DNA from: Hemileia vastatrix
Lineage: Eukaryota; Basidiomycota; Pucciniomycetes; Pucciniales; Zaghouaniaceae
DNA: 64,000 bases
Direction: 5' to 3'
Assembly: GCA_030280995.1 (NCBI GenBank)
Contig: JASXTE010000011.1
Coordinates: 23,615,317 to 23,679,316 of the forward strand
The notes beneath the pieces were generated by a model. It did no database searches. It was given only the letters and a program-made list of their open reading frames with translations, and was not told where the DNA came from. Position 1 is the first letter of the stretch. Each line of letters opens with the position of its first letter. Shown one piece after another: positions 19,827 through 31,151 of the stretch. Both the position numbers and the translations under genes were made by a program.

Positions 19827-20981
19827 TCAATCTTCTTCACTTCTAGTGCCTCTTGGATAAAATCTCTTCACCTGATCTTCAGCCACTCTCTTCTTTAAGA
19901 ATGTGCCATCTAACTCCCTCAAAACATAAGAACTTCCAGACACCTGAGATCTTACTCTGTAAGGTCCATTCCATCTGTCAGAAAACATCTTTTGCAACTG
20001 ACTTTCAAAACTTCTATTATACACCAAAACCAAACAAACAGGCTTCAAGGGATTCCTGAGTCTATAAGACAACTTCTTGTCCCAGTATCTGACTGATTGA
20101 TTTCTAACCTTCATCATTCTAGAGTATGCCTTCTCTTGACATTCTTATCTACATTACAACTGTTTCATCCTGGCATAGAGCAAATCTTCTGTTGAGTATA
20201 CATCATACAAATCAATTACAAGATAAGAGACTGCTTCCAAGTCCACTGGTAGAACAGCTTTCTGCCCAAAAAATAATTGATAAGGGGAATCGCCAGTTGT
20301 CCTTTTTACAGAGACCCTATCAGCAAATTACAGCAAGGGTAAATAATGCCTCCATTTTTCAGCACTATCTCCACACATTTTTACCAAAGCATTTTTGATA
20401 ACTAGATGGCCTCTTTCAACCATGCCTTCAGCTTCAGGATAATAAGGTGTATCCACCCTGACTTTAGAACTAATACTTGCCACAGCTTCTTTTAATTCAG
20501 CTCCAACCTCTGGCCTACCATCAACAGTCACCAACTTCATAAACCCATACCTAAACACCCATTCTTTCTTCAAATATTCAGCCACATTTTTGGCAGTAAA
20601 ATTAACCAGAGGCACCACCTCAGCCAAACCAGAAAAATCATCACTAGCAACAATCAAGTATTTATACCTGCCCTCTTTGATATGGACAGCATCCAAACTG
20701 ACTCTTTCAAACACAGTTGTTTTACCATTAGCATGGCCAACCGCTTTAGGTTTTAAGTTACTTCTTCTTTGACATTATTCACAAAATTGAACCCAACCCT
20801 GCACAGCCAAATTCATACCTGGCCACAAAAATCTATCTGCTACTCTTCTATAAGTCTCCTTAAAGCCTCTATGACCAAGGTCTTCATGCAAACACTTCAA
20901 AACCAATTCCTTAACCTTCTTATGGTTCACCACCACTTGAGGATTTGGATGCCTCCTCCTCATCAACCTCCTTCCTGACAC
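19827..20981 (-). pseudogene. Integrase, copy A
   Basis: C-terminal part of the pol polyprotein. The N-terminal zinc module is HEDLGHRGFKETYRRVADRF...WPGM with CEEC (20981-20775). The catalytic core has SLDAVHIKEGRYKYLIVA (first Asp), LVTVDGRPEVGAEL (second Asp) and PEAEGMVERGH (Glu). The C-terminus is DRWNGPYRVRSQVSGSSYVL and ends KRFYPRGTRSEED. All three acidic residues remain in this copy, but frameshifts separate 20775-20981, 20328-20714 and 19827-20117. No chromodomain is visible. The enzyme would insert the cDNA into the genome. Confidence 0.85.
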
Positions 20982-21062
20982 ATAAAAGCCAGGACTCTTC
21001 TTCTTGATTTCTACCCAAGTATCATCATTACAAGTATCTGGCCTTTTTAAGGTTAACAGATA

Positions 21063-21890
21063 TTAAAAAATAATAAAATAAAGCCCAATCTGACCCCAGG
21101 TCTCATATTCAAAATCAAACAAAAGAATATCCAAGGGTACAACCCTTTTATCAAAATCTCCAGTGTACACATGAGCAACACAACCGGCCGATCCAGGACA
21201 CCAATCCCTAAACTTCCGAACCTCTTTTTTCTTCCACTGAATCTTGAGAGAATCCAGTTCACCAAAAAAAACACCATTCTCCAATTTTGATCCATGCCGA
21301 AAAATGGCTGCATCTTCATCAACAAAAACATCTGGATCACCAGAATCAAGATCAGAAAAATCCAGTTTGACCTCTTGGTGGAGGCAAAAAAAATCATCTA
21401 GTTTATCCTCTTGGGGGAGGAGAGAAAAATCTTTAGAACCCTTTGCGCTGGCCCTAACCACTGGAACATCTTCATCAAATTCTTCAGAATCAGAATCATC
21501 ATCTGTGGGTGGTCTTCTTAATAATCCATCTGGAATCGTAAAAGTCTTACCTTGCTTGTGCACCAGGTAAAAAGAAAAATTTTGAATTAATGCCACCCAC
21601 CTAGTCATTGGAGCATTTGGAAGACTAGGTGTGTTGATAATTTGAACCAGAGATTTACCATCTACCTGAAGCTCAAAATACTGCCTCCACAAAATGGTTT
21701 GTAGCTTCTTCAAAAATTTTGCTACACCACACAATTTCAACTTTGGCTGGGAATACCTAGATTCCACCTCATTAAAAACTACAGACTCATACCTTACTTG
21801 CCTGACCTTCCCAGCTTTATCCTCCTGAGACAAAAAAGCACCAGAAGCAATATAACTTGAGTCAACTTCCAGATAAATTTTTCCAGCTTA
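21063..21890 (-). pseudogene. RNase H and connection region, copy A
   Basis: Follows RT in the pol order. It has the RT-RNase H type segment ...YIASGAFLSQEDK, KLCGVAKFLKKLQTILW and FELQVDGKSLVQIINTPSLP (the DxKSL block), then LVHKQGKTFTIPDGLLRRPP. An acidic linker (DDDSDSEEFDEDVPV) rich in Asp follows. It degrades the RNA strand of the hybrid in the family. It is open from 21833 to 21063, with stops just upstream. Confidence 0.8.
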
Positions 21891-23115
21891 CCTTCCATAA
21901 TCCAACTTGTGAAGAATAATATCTTCACCTACCACCTTCTTCAATTTCTCAAAAGCCTCTTCACACTCTTCAGTCCATTCTCACTCTGCATCTTTCCTGT
22001 CAACCTTCTCAAGGGTGAAGCCAACAAAGAAAAATCTTTAAAAAAAATCCTGATGTACACACAAACTCTTAAAAATCCCCTGTCTTAAGTAGTATTTTTC
22101 GGCCTTGGCCATGACTGAATTTTATTAAATTTCTTCTTTGCAATAATACTTCTCTCCTTAGATACAACATGACCCAGAATTTCCAGAGCATGAACACAAC
22201 AACAGAACTTTGACCCAGAAATGGTCAAACCAGCCTCTTCAATTCTTAACAATACTCTCTCTAGAAGATTGCATATTCCAAAACAAATCTCCTTATTCCT
22301 GGATTCTTCTTCAGCACTTCATTTATATAATCAGTGAAGGGTCATTTAATTCCACCATAATCAATAAAAATACCAGCATGAGTCTGAACCTCATCCTGTA
22401 AAGTCCAAGCCATTTGAGCTTGATATACCGCTACTGAATTACTTGCTCCTTGAGGAAACCTAGTAAGCTGAAATCTTCCCAGAGGAGTCTCAAACGTTGT
22501 GAGTGGCCGTGAATCAGTGTGAAGTTCCCTTTCATCATAAACGCCCATAATATCTCCCAAACCATAACATACCCTTCCAGAAAAAGCTTCCACAAAGTCC
22601 TTTTCACTTGGAAGCATCCCCACATCCTTGATAGTGACTCTATTCAAGGCCCTAAGATCATGCACCACCCTCAACTTCCCATTCTGTTTCTTAACACAGA
22701 AAATTGGACTTGAGTAACTAGAAGTTGATTGTTCATACAATCCTGTCTTGACTGTTTCCCTAACAATCTCCACAAAATCATCCCTAATAGCAGCTGGAAT
22801 TGGAATAGGTTTGATTTGCCAAGGCTCATGAAAAACCACAGGAATCAAGTAAGGTTACCCACAAGAGTGTTTCAACACACCCTGTTCCTCTTCAACGAAT
22901 TCCACCCCTTTCTCCCTGAGCACAATAAAGTACAACAACAACTTCTTTTCCTCATCAGACAAGCACCCATAAGGACAAAAACTAACTACTTTCAACCTTT
23001 CCACAGTCACCCGAGCAGTTTCCACAAAATCAGGAGGATTCTTCACCAGAGGTGTACAGTACAGATCTCTTGATAACAAAGGCCTCTTTGAAGGAATATT
23101 CAAACCCACAGGCAT
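21891..23115 (-). pseudogene. Reverse transcriptase, copy A (active site FIDY)
   Basis: The stretch 23115-22855 holds the pre-RT segment (LSRDLYCTPLVKNPPDFVE). 22848-22342 holds the fingers and palm: FCVKKQNGKLRVVHDLRALN, YGLGDIMGVYDERELH and LTRFPQGASNSVAVYQAQMA, then HAGIFIDYGGIK. The active site is FIDY where copies C and D have FIDD, so the second catalytic Asp is replaced by Tyr. Between 22342 and 21891 the thumb region (RIEEAGLTISGSK) is broken by stops. The DNA polymerase role is known for the family. Confidence 0.85.
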
Positions 23116-23144
23116 AGGCTCATTGACAGGCCTAATCTTCTGCG

Positions 23145-23640
23145 CTACCTTCTTATATTTGCGGCTCTACCTTCAACTTCAGGGATCTTCAGAACGTCTT
23201 CACCACTAGACCTGGAACAAAAACCAAGGGTTTCCCCATTGCTCAAATGTGTGACCAAGGTAATGTTTTTGAAAGGTGTAGAAGAAACCCTAGCGGTGCA
23301 CAATTTGGAGGACTTACTGTTAGACTCCAATCTCACCACTACACAGCTTTTCCTCAATTCCACATCTTTGTCCTCACTTCCATCTTCAAAATCTTCAAAT
23401 CTTGTATCATCTTCTGAATCACATCTTCTAAAATTATGCAGTTTATCTTCATGCCAGAGGCCCAAAAATTTATCTTGACAATCTTCTTTCTTATAAAATT
23501 TGTGCAGTTTAACCTTATGCTGAAGGCCCAAAAATTGATCATGATGGTATTTACAAAAATAATTCTATTCTTCTCTTTTAATTATTTTCAGATTTTTTTC
23601 TAGTTTTTCCTCAATTATCTTGAGATTTTTATCTTCTTTT
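23145..23640 (-). pseudogene. Variable linker between protease and RT, copy A, two 66-bp repeats
   Basis: Protein reads LHKFYKKEDCQDKFLGL followed by WHEDKLHNFRRCDSEDD: two copies of a 22-residue unit (about 23431-23557). An acidic stretch (DFEDGSEDKDVE) and RVSSTPFKNITLVTHLSNGE follow. Copy C has about four units and copy D about one, so this is a coding minisatellite. Function unknown. Confidence 0.6.
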
Positions 23641-24089
23641 CTTGAGTTTTCTTCCATCTTTTAGACCCCAATCTCACCACTCCAAAACTTTTCCGCATAT
23701 CTTTCAGTAAAGATATATAACCAAACTTCATTCTTGAACTTGAATTAAAAATAATTGAAAATCTTAAGAGAGAACAGATACTTGAAAAAAAAATGAAGAA
23801 TACTTGCAGAGAAGAGAAACATTAAAAAGAGAAAGTTGAAAATCCACTTGGTATATCTCCAACGAAGCTGACCTACTACAACCTGGGATTTCCTCATCTT
23901 GGGGGGAGGTTGTACCACTAGGGAGATCAGCCCTCATTACTCTAAAAAAGACAGACTCTCACCAGAGCCTGAGCCATACTCCAAAAAACCTGAGGCAGAC
24001 CCCACCTCTTTTTTTCTCCTACAACAATCCATGCACTGGAACATTGAAGAAAATCCAGGCCTGGCCTCCCAACCATCATCTCCAGGAGA

Positions 24090-24692
24090 TTAAAACCTCA
24101 TGTGATGCCTCCTCTCATCTTTACCGGTCAACTCCAAACTGATTCCAATTTCAAACTGATAAACAATTCCTTCCTGGAAATTCATCAAGAATGGTCCACC
24201 CAAAAAAGCTTTCACATTACCTTTGAAAATGTAAAAATGAACCTTTCCGGAGGCTCCAACAACATCCAGCTTTACAAATTTGGCTGTCCCAATCAACTCA
24301 GTGACATGACCACCAATTTGAGTCTTGATGGGGAGGCCCAGATGAGTAGCCTCAAACAAAGAAATCAGGTTAATCTGAGAACCTGAATCAACCAATGCCC
24401 TTACCTCCCTGCCATTCAGAGTGACATTAACATAACCCAGATGATCAGAAAAACGAGTTTCCAACCTCTCGCCAAGCTTCTCAGCAGAATCACAGATGCA
24501 TTCCACCTCCCCAGAAGAAACCCTTCTCCTGGTCAACAATTTTTTTTGTCTATCATCCAACCCAGGACTGATAGTATACAATTCCCCATAAGATAGGTAA
24601 ACCTGACCCTGATTAATTCTTTTCAGAAACGATTCCATAACATTAGATTGGCAAGAAACTACTGGACTCTCAAAGTGAGCCCTTGGCTTCAC
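24090..24692 (-). pseudogene. Retropepsin-like protease, copy A
   Basis: A 200-codon open stretch. The active-site block is VRALVDSGSQINLIS (DSG at about 24381-24389), followed by the flap-like GGHVTELIG and the LGGPFLMNF segment of retroviral-type aspartic proteases. The preceding block (SYGELYTISPGLDDRQKKLL) is conserved in copies C and D. Frame continuity to Gag is lost upstream (24700-25026). It would cleave the polyprotein. Confidence 0.8.
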
Positions 24693-25026
24693 TACCTTGG
24701 TCGTATAAATCTCCTAAGGACCAGAACCACCAACATATTTTCCATCAAGAGGAACAAAACCAGATCCCTCACCAACACCTCTAACTCCAGAAGGCTTTGG
24801 GAATGAAGCCAAAGGGTCATCCTACTCTGAGTCAGAATCAACATCCATTGGCATTGGCTCACCGTTCATGTCCAATGCACAAAAACTGGGGGTGGCCCAT
24901 ATCGGAAATCACCTTCTGCATCTTGTACAGCTTGTATTTGCTGTACTTACTCCTGGCTGCACTCATCTTAGGATCCACCTTTGAAGCCTTAGGCTTTGGT
25001 TGAGCCTGAGAACTGCTCTTAGGCCT

Positions 25027-26295
25027 TCACACCTTTCCTGTTTCAATATCATAGACACCAGCCAAGCATTCACCACTTGACTTTCCTCCACAAGAATACA
25101 ACTCCAACCCATTAAAGGAAGTAGAAAAAGAGAACTTATTTACCTCCTTCCCTTTTCCCTTGAAATCTTCATCTGCCTTAGCAGAAGACTTCCCCTGATC
25201 AGGGATCTCCTCAAACCTTGGCCTCCTCTTATTGAGACCACTTCTTCTCCTGACCAAATCAACAGGAGCCTGCCACTCACTGGGCTTCAAAAAAACCATA
25301 AGGGAATTCAAACACCCTGCCATCAAACAACACCTTTCCTTCTGACACATCTCTGTTCAGAGCCCAACAATCATTGGACTTGTGCCCCCTCCTGCTGCAA
25401 TAAGAGCAGACCCATAGATCACTCCTAACAGCCCTCTTGTCAATATCTCTAGGCTGAGAAGGAGCCCTATTAATCTTCATAGCCTCCTGAACAAAAATAT
25501 GTAGCTGTTTTGTCAGATCAGTAAACTGCTCCACTACTGGGTCCCTCTCCTGCTTGGGAACCTCCACCATATTCTTCTCTTCCTTCTTTACCCTACTCTC
25601 ATCTTCAGCCAAAGCCTCACTGACTTTTCTGACATACTTGGAACACCCCTCTTGATAGGTGTCCACAGCCAACAGCTTCAAATGGGACTCCACAGCCTCC
25701 TTCACCTTGTCCAAGGCAGGCAAATTCTGGTCCCCATTTGAATGAGTCTTCATAAATTCCTTCCTTGACAACTCCTTCAACAAATCCATCCTTACATCTC
25801 TAGCCAGGGCAGACCAAAAACATCTTTGGCAGCATTTTCATGTGCCAGCTCTTCCACTTCCACCAAATATTCTACCACAGGATCAAATTGCAGCAGAAAC
25901 TTCCTGTAACTGAGTAAGTTACCAACACCACAGTAAGACTACCATTCACTGACAACCTTCTTCAGATCCACCATAGTGAACCTTACAACCCATCTATCCA
26001 CCATCTCCCTGAACAGCAACTTCCAATCCCTCCTCTTGTAGCCAGACTTGGCCACAACCTCCTTCTCCACTGCTCTATCACCAATGAAGAAAATTATCTT
26101 CTTCACCATGTCCAGGTAAGAAGCACCATTCACACCAGCAGCAGTTTCATATTTCTCCAGAAACCACTTCACATCTTCCCCATTCAACTTGGTACCATAC
26201 CAAGTTTTAATCTTCACACATTCCCAAACCATTACAGCAGGAGAACCTTCCCCCCCACTGACAGTCACCACAGGAATAGATGAACCTAAAGCCAT
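25027..26295 (-). pseudogene. Gag with CCHC zinc knuckle, copy A
   Basis: Starts MALGSSIPVVTVSGGEG (ATG at 26295), conserved with copy C (MDSGSF) and copy D (MASGSS). Capsid-like segments WFLEKYETAAGVNGASYLDM and LLKELSRKEF come next, then a lysine/glutamate-rich helix. The nucleocapsid knuckle CSYCSRRGHKSNDC (CX2CX4HX4C) lies in the 25789-25277 frame, followed by a basic tail (LNKRRPRFEEIPD). Frameshifts lie near 25790-25938 and 25277. It would coat the element RNA. Confidence 0.8.
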
Positions 26296-26365
26296 TCTTC
26301 CAGACCAAAATCACCAGAGAAGACCAACCAAAGACAACAGAGATTCCAAAGAACTAGCAGGTCCT

Positions 26366-26383
26366 ACCCCACATTGGGCGCAA
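26366..26383 (-). other. Primer binding site, copy A
   Basis: Minus strand TTGCGCCCAATGTGGGGT, four bases after the 5' LTR. It is close to the tRNA-Lys primer site consensus beginning TGGCGCCCAACGTGGGG. One G is now T at the second position. The same site is at 42105-42122 (C) and 44199-44216 (D). Confidence 0.7.
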
Positions 26384-26387
26384 GAAA

Positions 26388-27466
26388 TGTAGAAAACCCT
26401 ATAGTACTAGCTATAGGCCTTGACCAAGGGAGTTGGAGAAAAACCAGAGAGAAAATCCCCTGTCCTTTTAGAAAAATATAAGTGAGATTTACCTGCTACA
26501 GTAAATTGGTTCCTGTTGTTGAAGCCCCCTTTCCAATACACATGACTTCCTGATCAGCCAAGAAAGTAGTCTCCAGACAGACTACCAAACCAAAGAACTG
26601 AAATGTAGACCAATTTCCACACCAGAGATAGCAATGATACTTGATGTAGGTTACAAATCAACACCAGAGACAGCAATAATACTTGATATAGCTTGCAAGA
26701 CTACACCAGAGAAAAAAGTTGCCAAATTAAAGTTAAATGAAGAGCTAACGTTGCAACAAACACAGCCAATTGTGGCCAAAAAACAGTGAAAACTGAGTGA
26801 AGAACAAGGATATCACCTCAGGATGGTTGTATGATAATTAAAGTTTCCCCAAACTGTCTTATTCACTATATACACACAGACCACTATCTAAGAACTCATG
26901 CACACCAACAAATTTGGCGTTTCTGAGCGCCAAATTGCATAAAACCCCTCTAGAAATGGTTCCCAGCCTTCTAGCACCAAGTCGGGAGGCCTTCCTGAGG
27001 TGGCAGGACCACCCTGAAGCCAGAAAATCATCAAAAACCTCCAAAAACACCCAAAATACTTAGAAAAATAAACTAAGACTACTAAAACCTTTAAAACACA
27101 TAATTGAGCTACAACAACATTGGGACATGAAACATAGAGAAAAATTAGCCCACTCTAATGGTTCAAGCACTTAAACCTAAGACTTAAGGTTAGCCCGTAA
27201 AATGAAAAAAAAAATTAAACAGCTATCTTTTAAAATGAAAAATGAGAAATAATCCCCCAAATACTAAGAATATGAAAAATTTTGTCAAAACATAAAATAT
27301 AGTGAAGAACAGGGGCTATCCAATAGTAATACCCACATCCCCGCAGGCGCAATATTTGTTGAATCATTCCAGAAAAACACCCAATTATTAAACAAATCCA
27401 TTTAAGACATATCAAAACAATGCCAAACAGACCAACAAAGGGCTCCTCCAATGTTGGAAGGCCACA
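26388..27466 (-). repeat. 5' LTR of copy A
   Basis: Minus strand TGTGGCCTTCCAACATTGG to the end TTTTCTACA. It pairs with the 3' LTR at 13719-14799 and borders the primer site and gag. The right flank ACGTTAAG resumes the interrupted gene-like frame. Confidence 0.9.
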
Positions 27467-27731
27467 ACGTTAAGTAATTTCATAAAAATCCAACTGTTCA
27501 TAGAATTGCTTCTGAATTATGGAGTAGAATGACTGAGTTGGAGGAACAAGCAATTAAGCTAACTAGAGAAATAAATTATTCCTTATAATTGAGTGTTTTT
27601 CAACTTGAAACATAAACAAGGAATTAGAGAAAGAAAAGTTGGCTATAAACCTTGAATATGATTCTCTAATCAATAAGCTTAGTGATATTTCAAAAAAATT
27701 CAGTGAGCTAGAAAAATTGTATGAAGCACGT
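27467..27731 (+). pseudogene. Gene-like sequence, right half, between copies A and B
   Basis: Directly right of copy A, the frame that ended at 13718 continues as FHKNPTVHRIASELWSRM, then TELEEQAIKLTREINYSL. After a stop and one-base shift it reads KELEKEKLAINLEYDSLINK, then LSDISKKFSELEKLYEAR. Glu/Lys/Leu spacing suggests a coiled coil. It stops at the LTR of copy B. It is the rest of the sequence at 12931-13718, split by insertion of A and cut again by B. Family not recognised. Confidence 0.5.
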
Positions 27732-28812
27732 TGAAGAAAATCTTATAGTACCAGCTATAGGCCTTGAACAAGGGAGTTGGAGTAAAACTGGAGAGAAATA
27801 CCCCTGTCCCTTTGAGAAATACCAGGTGAGATTTATTTACTACTGTAAATTAGAGACTGTTACTATACCCCTTCCAACACACTTCTTCACTGCTTAAAGT
27901 CAAGACAGTAGACAATAGCAGACCACTGAGAGCCAAAGAACCAGAAAACAGAAATGCAGAAAGATCTACACCATAAAAACAAAACACTGTGCACTTGTTG
28001 CACAGAAAACAGCAATAATACTTGATTCAGGTTTTAAAGCTACACCAGAGAAACCAGTTGCCAAAGTTATATTAAATGAAGAACTAACCTTGCAACAAAA
28101 ACATAAAATGGTGGCCAATAAACAGTGACAACTTAGTGAGAAACAATGATATCACCTCCCAATGTTTGTTTGATAATTAAAGTTGCCCCAAACTGTCTCA
28201 TTCAGTATGTAGGCACTGATCACCATCTAAAAAGTTCATGCACAGCAACAAATTTGTGACCTTTGGCAGCCAAATTGAATAAAAAACCTTGAGAAGCCCT
28301 CTCCAGACTATTATAACTGAGGCGGGCGGCCAGCCTAGAAGCGTCCAGACCTCCCTGAAGCCAGAAAAACACCAAAAACCTCCAATAAAGCCCAAAATAC
28401 TTAGAAAAATACATCACAACTACTAAAAACCTTAAAACACAAAAGTAAGCTATGACAACATTGGGACATAAAATATATAGCCAAATAAGCTCTACTTAAT
28501 GGTACTAAGCACTTAACCCTAAGACTTAAGGTTAGCCTATAAAACACAAGAAACAAAATTAAACAGATATCTTTTAGAAATGAAAAGTGATCAAATGACC
28601 CCTTAAAGCTTAGAATATGAAAAACTTCAAAGAGACATAAAATATAAAAAAAGACCAGAACTATCCAATAATAGTACCCACATATTCATAGTGCCAATAT
28701 CCACTGAATAAAACCAGAAAAACACACAATTATTTAACCAATGTCAATCAAGACATACCAAAACAGCGCCAAACAGACCAATAAAGGTCTCTTCCAATGT
28801 TGGAAGACCACA
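27732..28812 (-). repeat. 3' LTR of copy B
   Basis: A 1081-bp LTR, plus-strand text TGAAGAAAATCTTATAGTAC to CCAATGTTGGAAGACCACA. It is more diverged from A and C than those are from each other (for instance a CACTGTGCACTTGTTG variant inside), and is closer to the LTR of copy E. Confidence 0.85.
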
Positions 28813-28860
28813 TCCTCCCTCAAATTGAGAATTTCTACATTCTCCTTCATCCAAACCACC

Positions 28861-29484
28861 ATGTTCACACATTTTTCAAAACCCATCTCTGAAATGGGTC
28901 CCTGTCAATACTGTATTGACCGTAACCTCATCTGCACCATAACACCACCAAAACATCCATACAGAACTTCTTGAGATTCCTGCTATTCCAGAAGGAAATC
29001 ATGCTCCAGACCTGGTCTATTATCATCTGCAACAGATTCACCTCCCCCTCAACCTGGTCCATCTTCCAGAAAAACTAGAAGATCTAGGCCTTCCATCTTG
29101 ATACCCAGATTAATCAACAAGTTAAACCCTTCCAAAAAGAGTGCTAACACCACCACAAACACTAGCTATACCATACCTGGTCCTTCTTATGGTAAAGCCA
29201 ATGCTTCTACATAGTGAAATTTAAGATGTTAAATTTCCAGTTCATTCCCATCCAGACAGTGATGATGACATTGTGGGATCCATTGTAACACCACCACCCA
29301 ATCAATTTCCCATAATCAAGGACAAATTTGAACAGAAATCTTCTCAACAAAAACATCTCATTCTAAACTACTTCCAAACCACTCCTGCCAAAGCTCCACA
29401 GGAATTGAGAAAAGAAGACACCTCATCCACCAGTTCAAGACTAATGCTGAACACTTTTTTTCATCACTTGATTCTCTTCTGTAA
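28861..29484 (+). pseudogene. asORF1, copy B (antisense zinc-cluster protein, decayed)
   Basis: Exon 1 28861-29191 (331 nt, as in A and E), intron 29192-29240 (49 bp, GTAAAG...TTTCCAG), exon 2 29241-29484. Starts MFTHFSKPISEMGPC. The cluster reads CQYC-IDRNLI-C, but the fourth Cys codon is TGA, then DSC-YSRRKS-C. One base is missing in exon 2 relative to copy A near 29403, shared with copy E, which shifts the last 25 codons. Exon and intron lengths equal to those of other copies argue for a gene that was maintained before decay. Confidence 0.7.
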
Positions 29485-29542
29485 TTGATTCTTGCCTGAA
29501 ATTTGTGACTTAGAAATAAAATAAAAAAACTCCTCAGTTTGA

Positions 29543-29963
29543 AGTCTTGGGGGACTCATCCTCAGTTTTAAGTCTTGAGGGACTAACAACCCTCATTATA
29601 TAGTCTTGGGGGACTCAAAAACCCTTTGTTTATATCCTTGGGGGACTCATAACCTAAATTGTAAAGAAAGAACCAGAGATCAAACTATTAAAGACCAAAT
29701 AAAATAAACTAACATTCTGGGGTAACTTTTCTACAGAGCAGCCAGCTCATCAGTTACCCCCACACTTGCCTTAACTAAATTCAGAGACTCCCCTATTAGA
29801 TGCCGTCTGCAAGAGTTTCACAAAAATCACAATATCAGTTTATAGTCCTGAAAGACTCAACCATCAACCATTATTAGTTTATAGTCTTGGGGTAATTTAC
29901 CATTCTTCAGTTTAAAGTCTTGATGGACTGACCACAGTGTTCAGTTTGAAGTCTTGACGGACT
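29543..29963 (+). promoter_or_regulatory. AGTC-N6-GACT cluster upstream of asORF2, copy B
   Basis: Six intact sites start at 29543, 29571, 29602, 29844, 29916 and 29950 (spacers TTGGGG, TTGAGG, TTGGGG, CTGAAA, TTGATG, TTGACG). Decayed sites lie near 29630 and 29883. The GGGGTAACT/CAGTTACCCC hairpin is at 29719-29760. Same arrangement as in copy A. Confidence 0.6.
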
Positions 29964-30117
29964 TTTCACACCATGCATAAAACAGACAGAGCCAATTCCA
30001 TGCACAATACTCTGCAACTGCCCTACTGGACATCCATTTTCTCTTAATCATCTACACATCACTGATAAAATTTTTTCACTTATCTCTTTTCTCTGCATTG
30101 TTGACCCATCACAGATA

Positions 30118-31151
30118 ATGGCCAGATCCCAAGATTTTGACCCATCAGATCTTCTTTGTTTCACTGATCCCAAGGACTATGCTTGCAAAAAGTGTATCCA
30201 CATGTGCAGGCCTTGCACCTTCACTCTTCCAACTCCTGAAGCCAAACTCTACAACAGGGCCTTTGATTCTTGCAACTCCAAAAAGAAAAATTGTGACAGA
30301 GACCCCAATTATCCTATACCACCACTTTTACCTTCACACAAATACACATCTAGATCTTCTAAAAGATCCCCTGAACTAGGTCCTACTTTCTCTTCTCTAT
30401 CTTCAGCTCCATCCAGAAGATCACACCACTCTGTCCACAGAGGTCTCTCCAAAAGACCTGCTCTATCATCCCAAGAAACAGTCTTTATCTTAACAAATAT
30501 GGCTAAAACAGATTCAAAATTAACTCTCAGGCTGCTAGACCACGTCTAGGTGGCCCTCCCCCCTTGCTAGAAAGCCGAAATCATGCTCAAAGCGGCCAAA
30601 TTCAACCAGAAAAAAGCCAAATTCCACCAGTAAACAACAACAACTCCATGCAACGACCTCATAGATCTCCCTGAGCAATGCGCACCACAATTTTTTCATC
30701 AAAAATTACCAAAAACTGTTAAACTTCAAGAAGACCTGAAAAAGGACCTCAAGAAAGTACCAGAGCACCCAACACTGCTCCCAAACAAAATTCCCCATCT
30801 CAATCAAGAAGAATTAACTACACCTCTCCTCTTCCATCCAATTACTCTTCTGACAGTTCCATTTATTCCAGATCTTAATCCAGAAGATCCCAATCAGATT
30901 CCAGGTCACCTTCTCCTGGTCCATCCTACAACAACACTGGTATTCTACCACCAGTGTCCAACACAACTGGGCAAAGCAATAATATCAACAATAACAGCAG
31001 CAGACCTGCTGCTCCAATAAGGCCACAGGAATGTCCTTTTCTACTCCATCTTCTCAACACCATTTAGAGAATGATCATGAGTATCCATACCTCCATCTGG
31101 TTGATCCTCGTACAACATGCATTCACAATTATTCAACAGCTCAAATCACAG
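30118..31151 (+). pseudogene. asORF2, copy B, truncated by copy C
   Basis: Starts MARSQDFDPSDLLCFTDPKD. The cluster is CKKC-IHMCRP-C-15 residues-FDSC-NSKKKN-CDRDPNYP, with the fourth Cys as Phe. It is open for 143 codons, then has a stop at about 30547 and frameshifts, although Ser/Pro/Asn-rich text (NNNSSRPAAPIRPQE in one frame) is still traceable. The copy-C LTR begins at 31152, before the splice donor. The CACAG before it is the likely target site. Confidence 0.7.

Larger units (their letters stand above)
13719..27466 (-). mobile_element. Ty3/gypsy copy A, complete, with antisense gene cassette
   Basis: Read on the minus strand: 5' LTR 27466-26388, primer site 26383-26366, gag, protease, RT, RNase H and integrase ending at 19827. 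A 5 kb 3' extension (19826-14810), purine tract and 3' LTR 14799-13719 follow. The two LTRs match over about 1080 bp. The extension carries two genes on the opposite (plus) strand, two hairpin families and a microsatellite. A foreign solo LTR of 771 bp is inserted at 18019. Flanks read ATGT at the left and ACGT at the right, a possible 4-bp target duplication with one change. Stops and frameshifts in every pol domain make this copy inactive. Confidence 0.9.
27732..31151 (-). mobile_element. Ty3/gypsy copy B, 3' part
   Basis: Minus-oriented copy: 3' LTR 27732-28812, purine tract 28813-28821, asORF1 and asORF2 on the plus strand. At 31151 it is interrupted by the LTR of copy C within asORF2 exon 1. 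The rest of B (pol, gag, 5' LTR) should lie beyond C and D, right of this window. The 5 bases before the left LTR are CACGT. Confidence 0.8.

Noticed and set aside
21244..21570. 108-codon plus-strand frame opposite RNase H of copy A
   Set aside because: It is the mirror of the Asp/Glu-rich linker, which reads as Ser-rich on the other strand.
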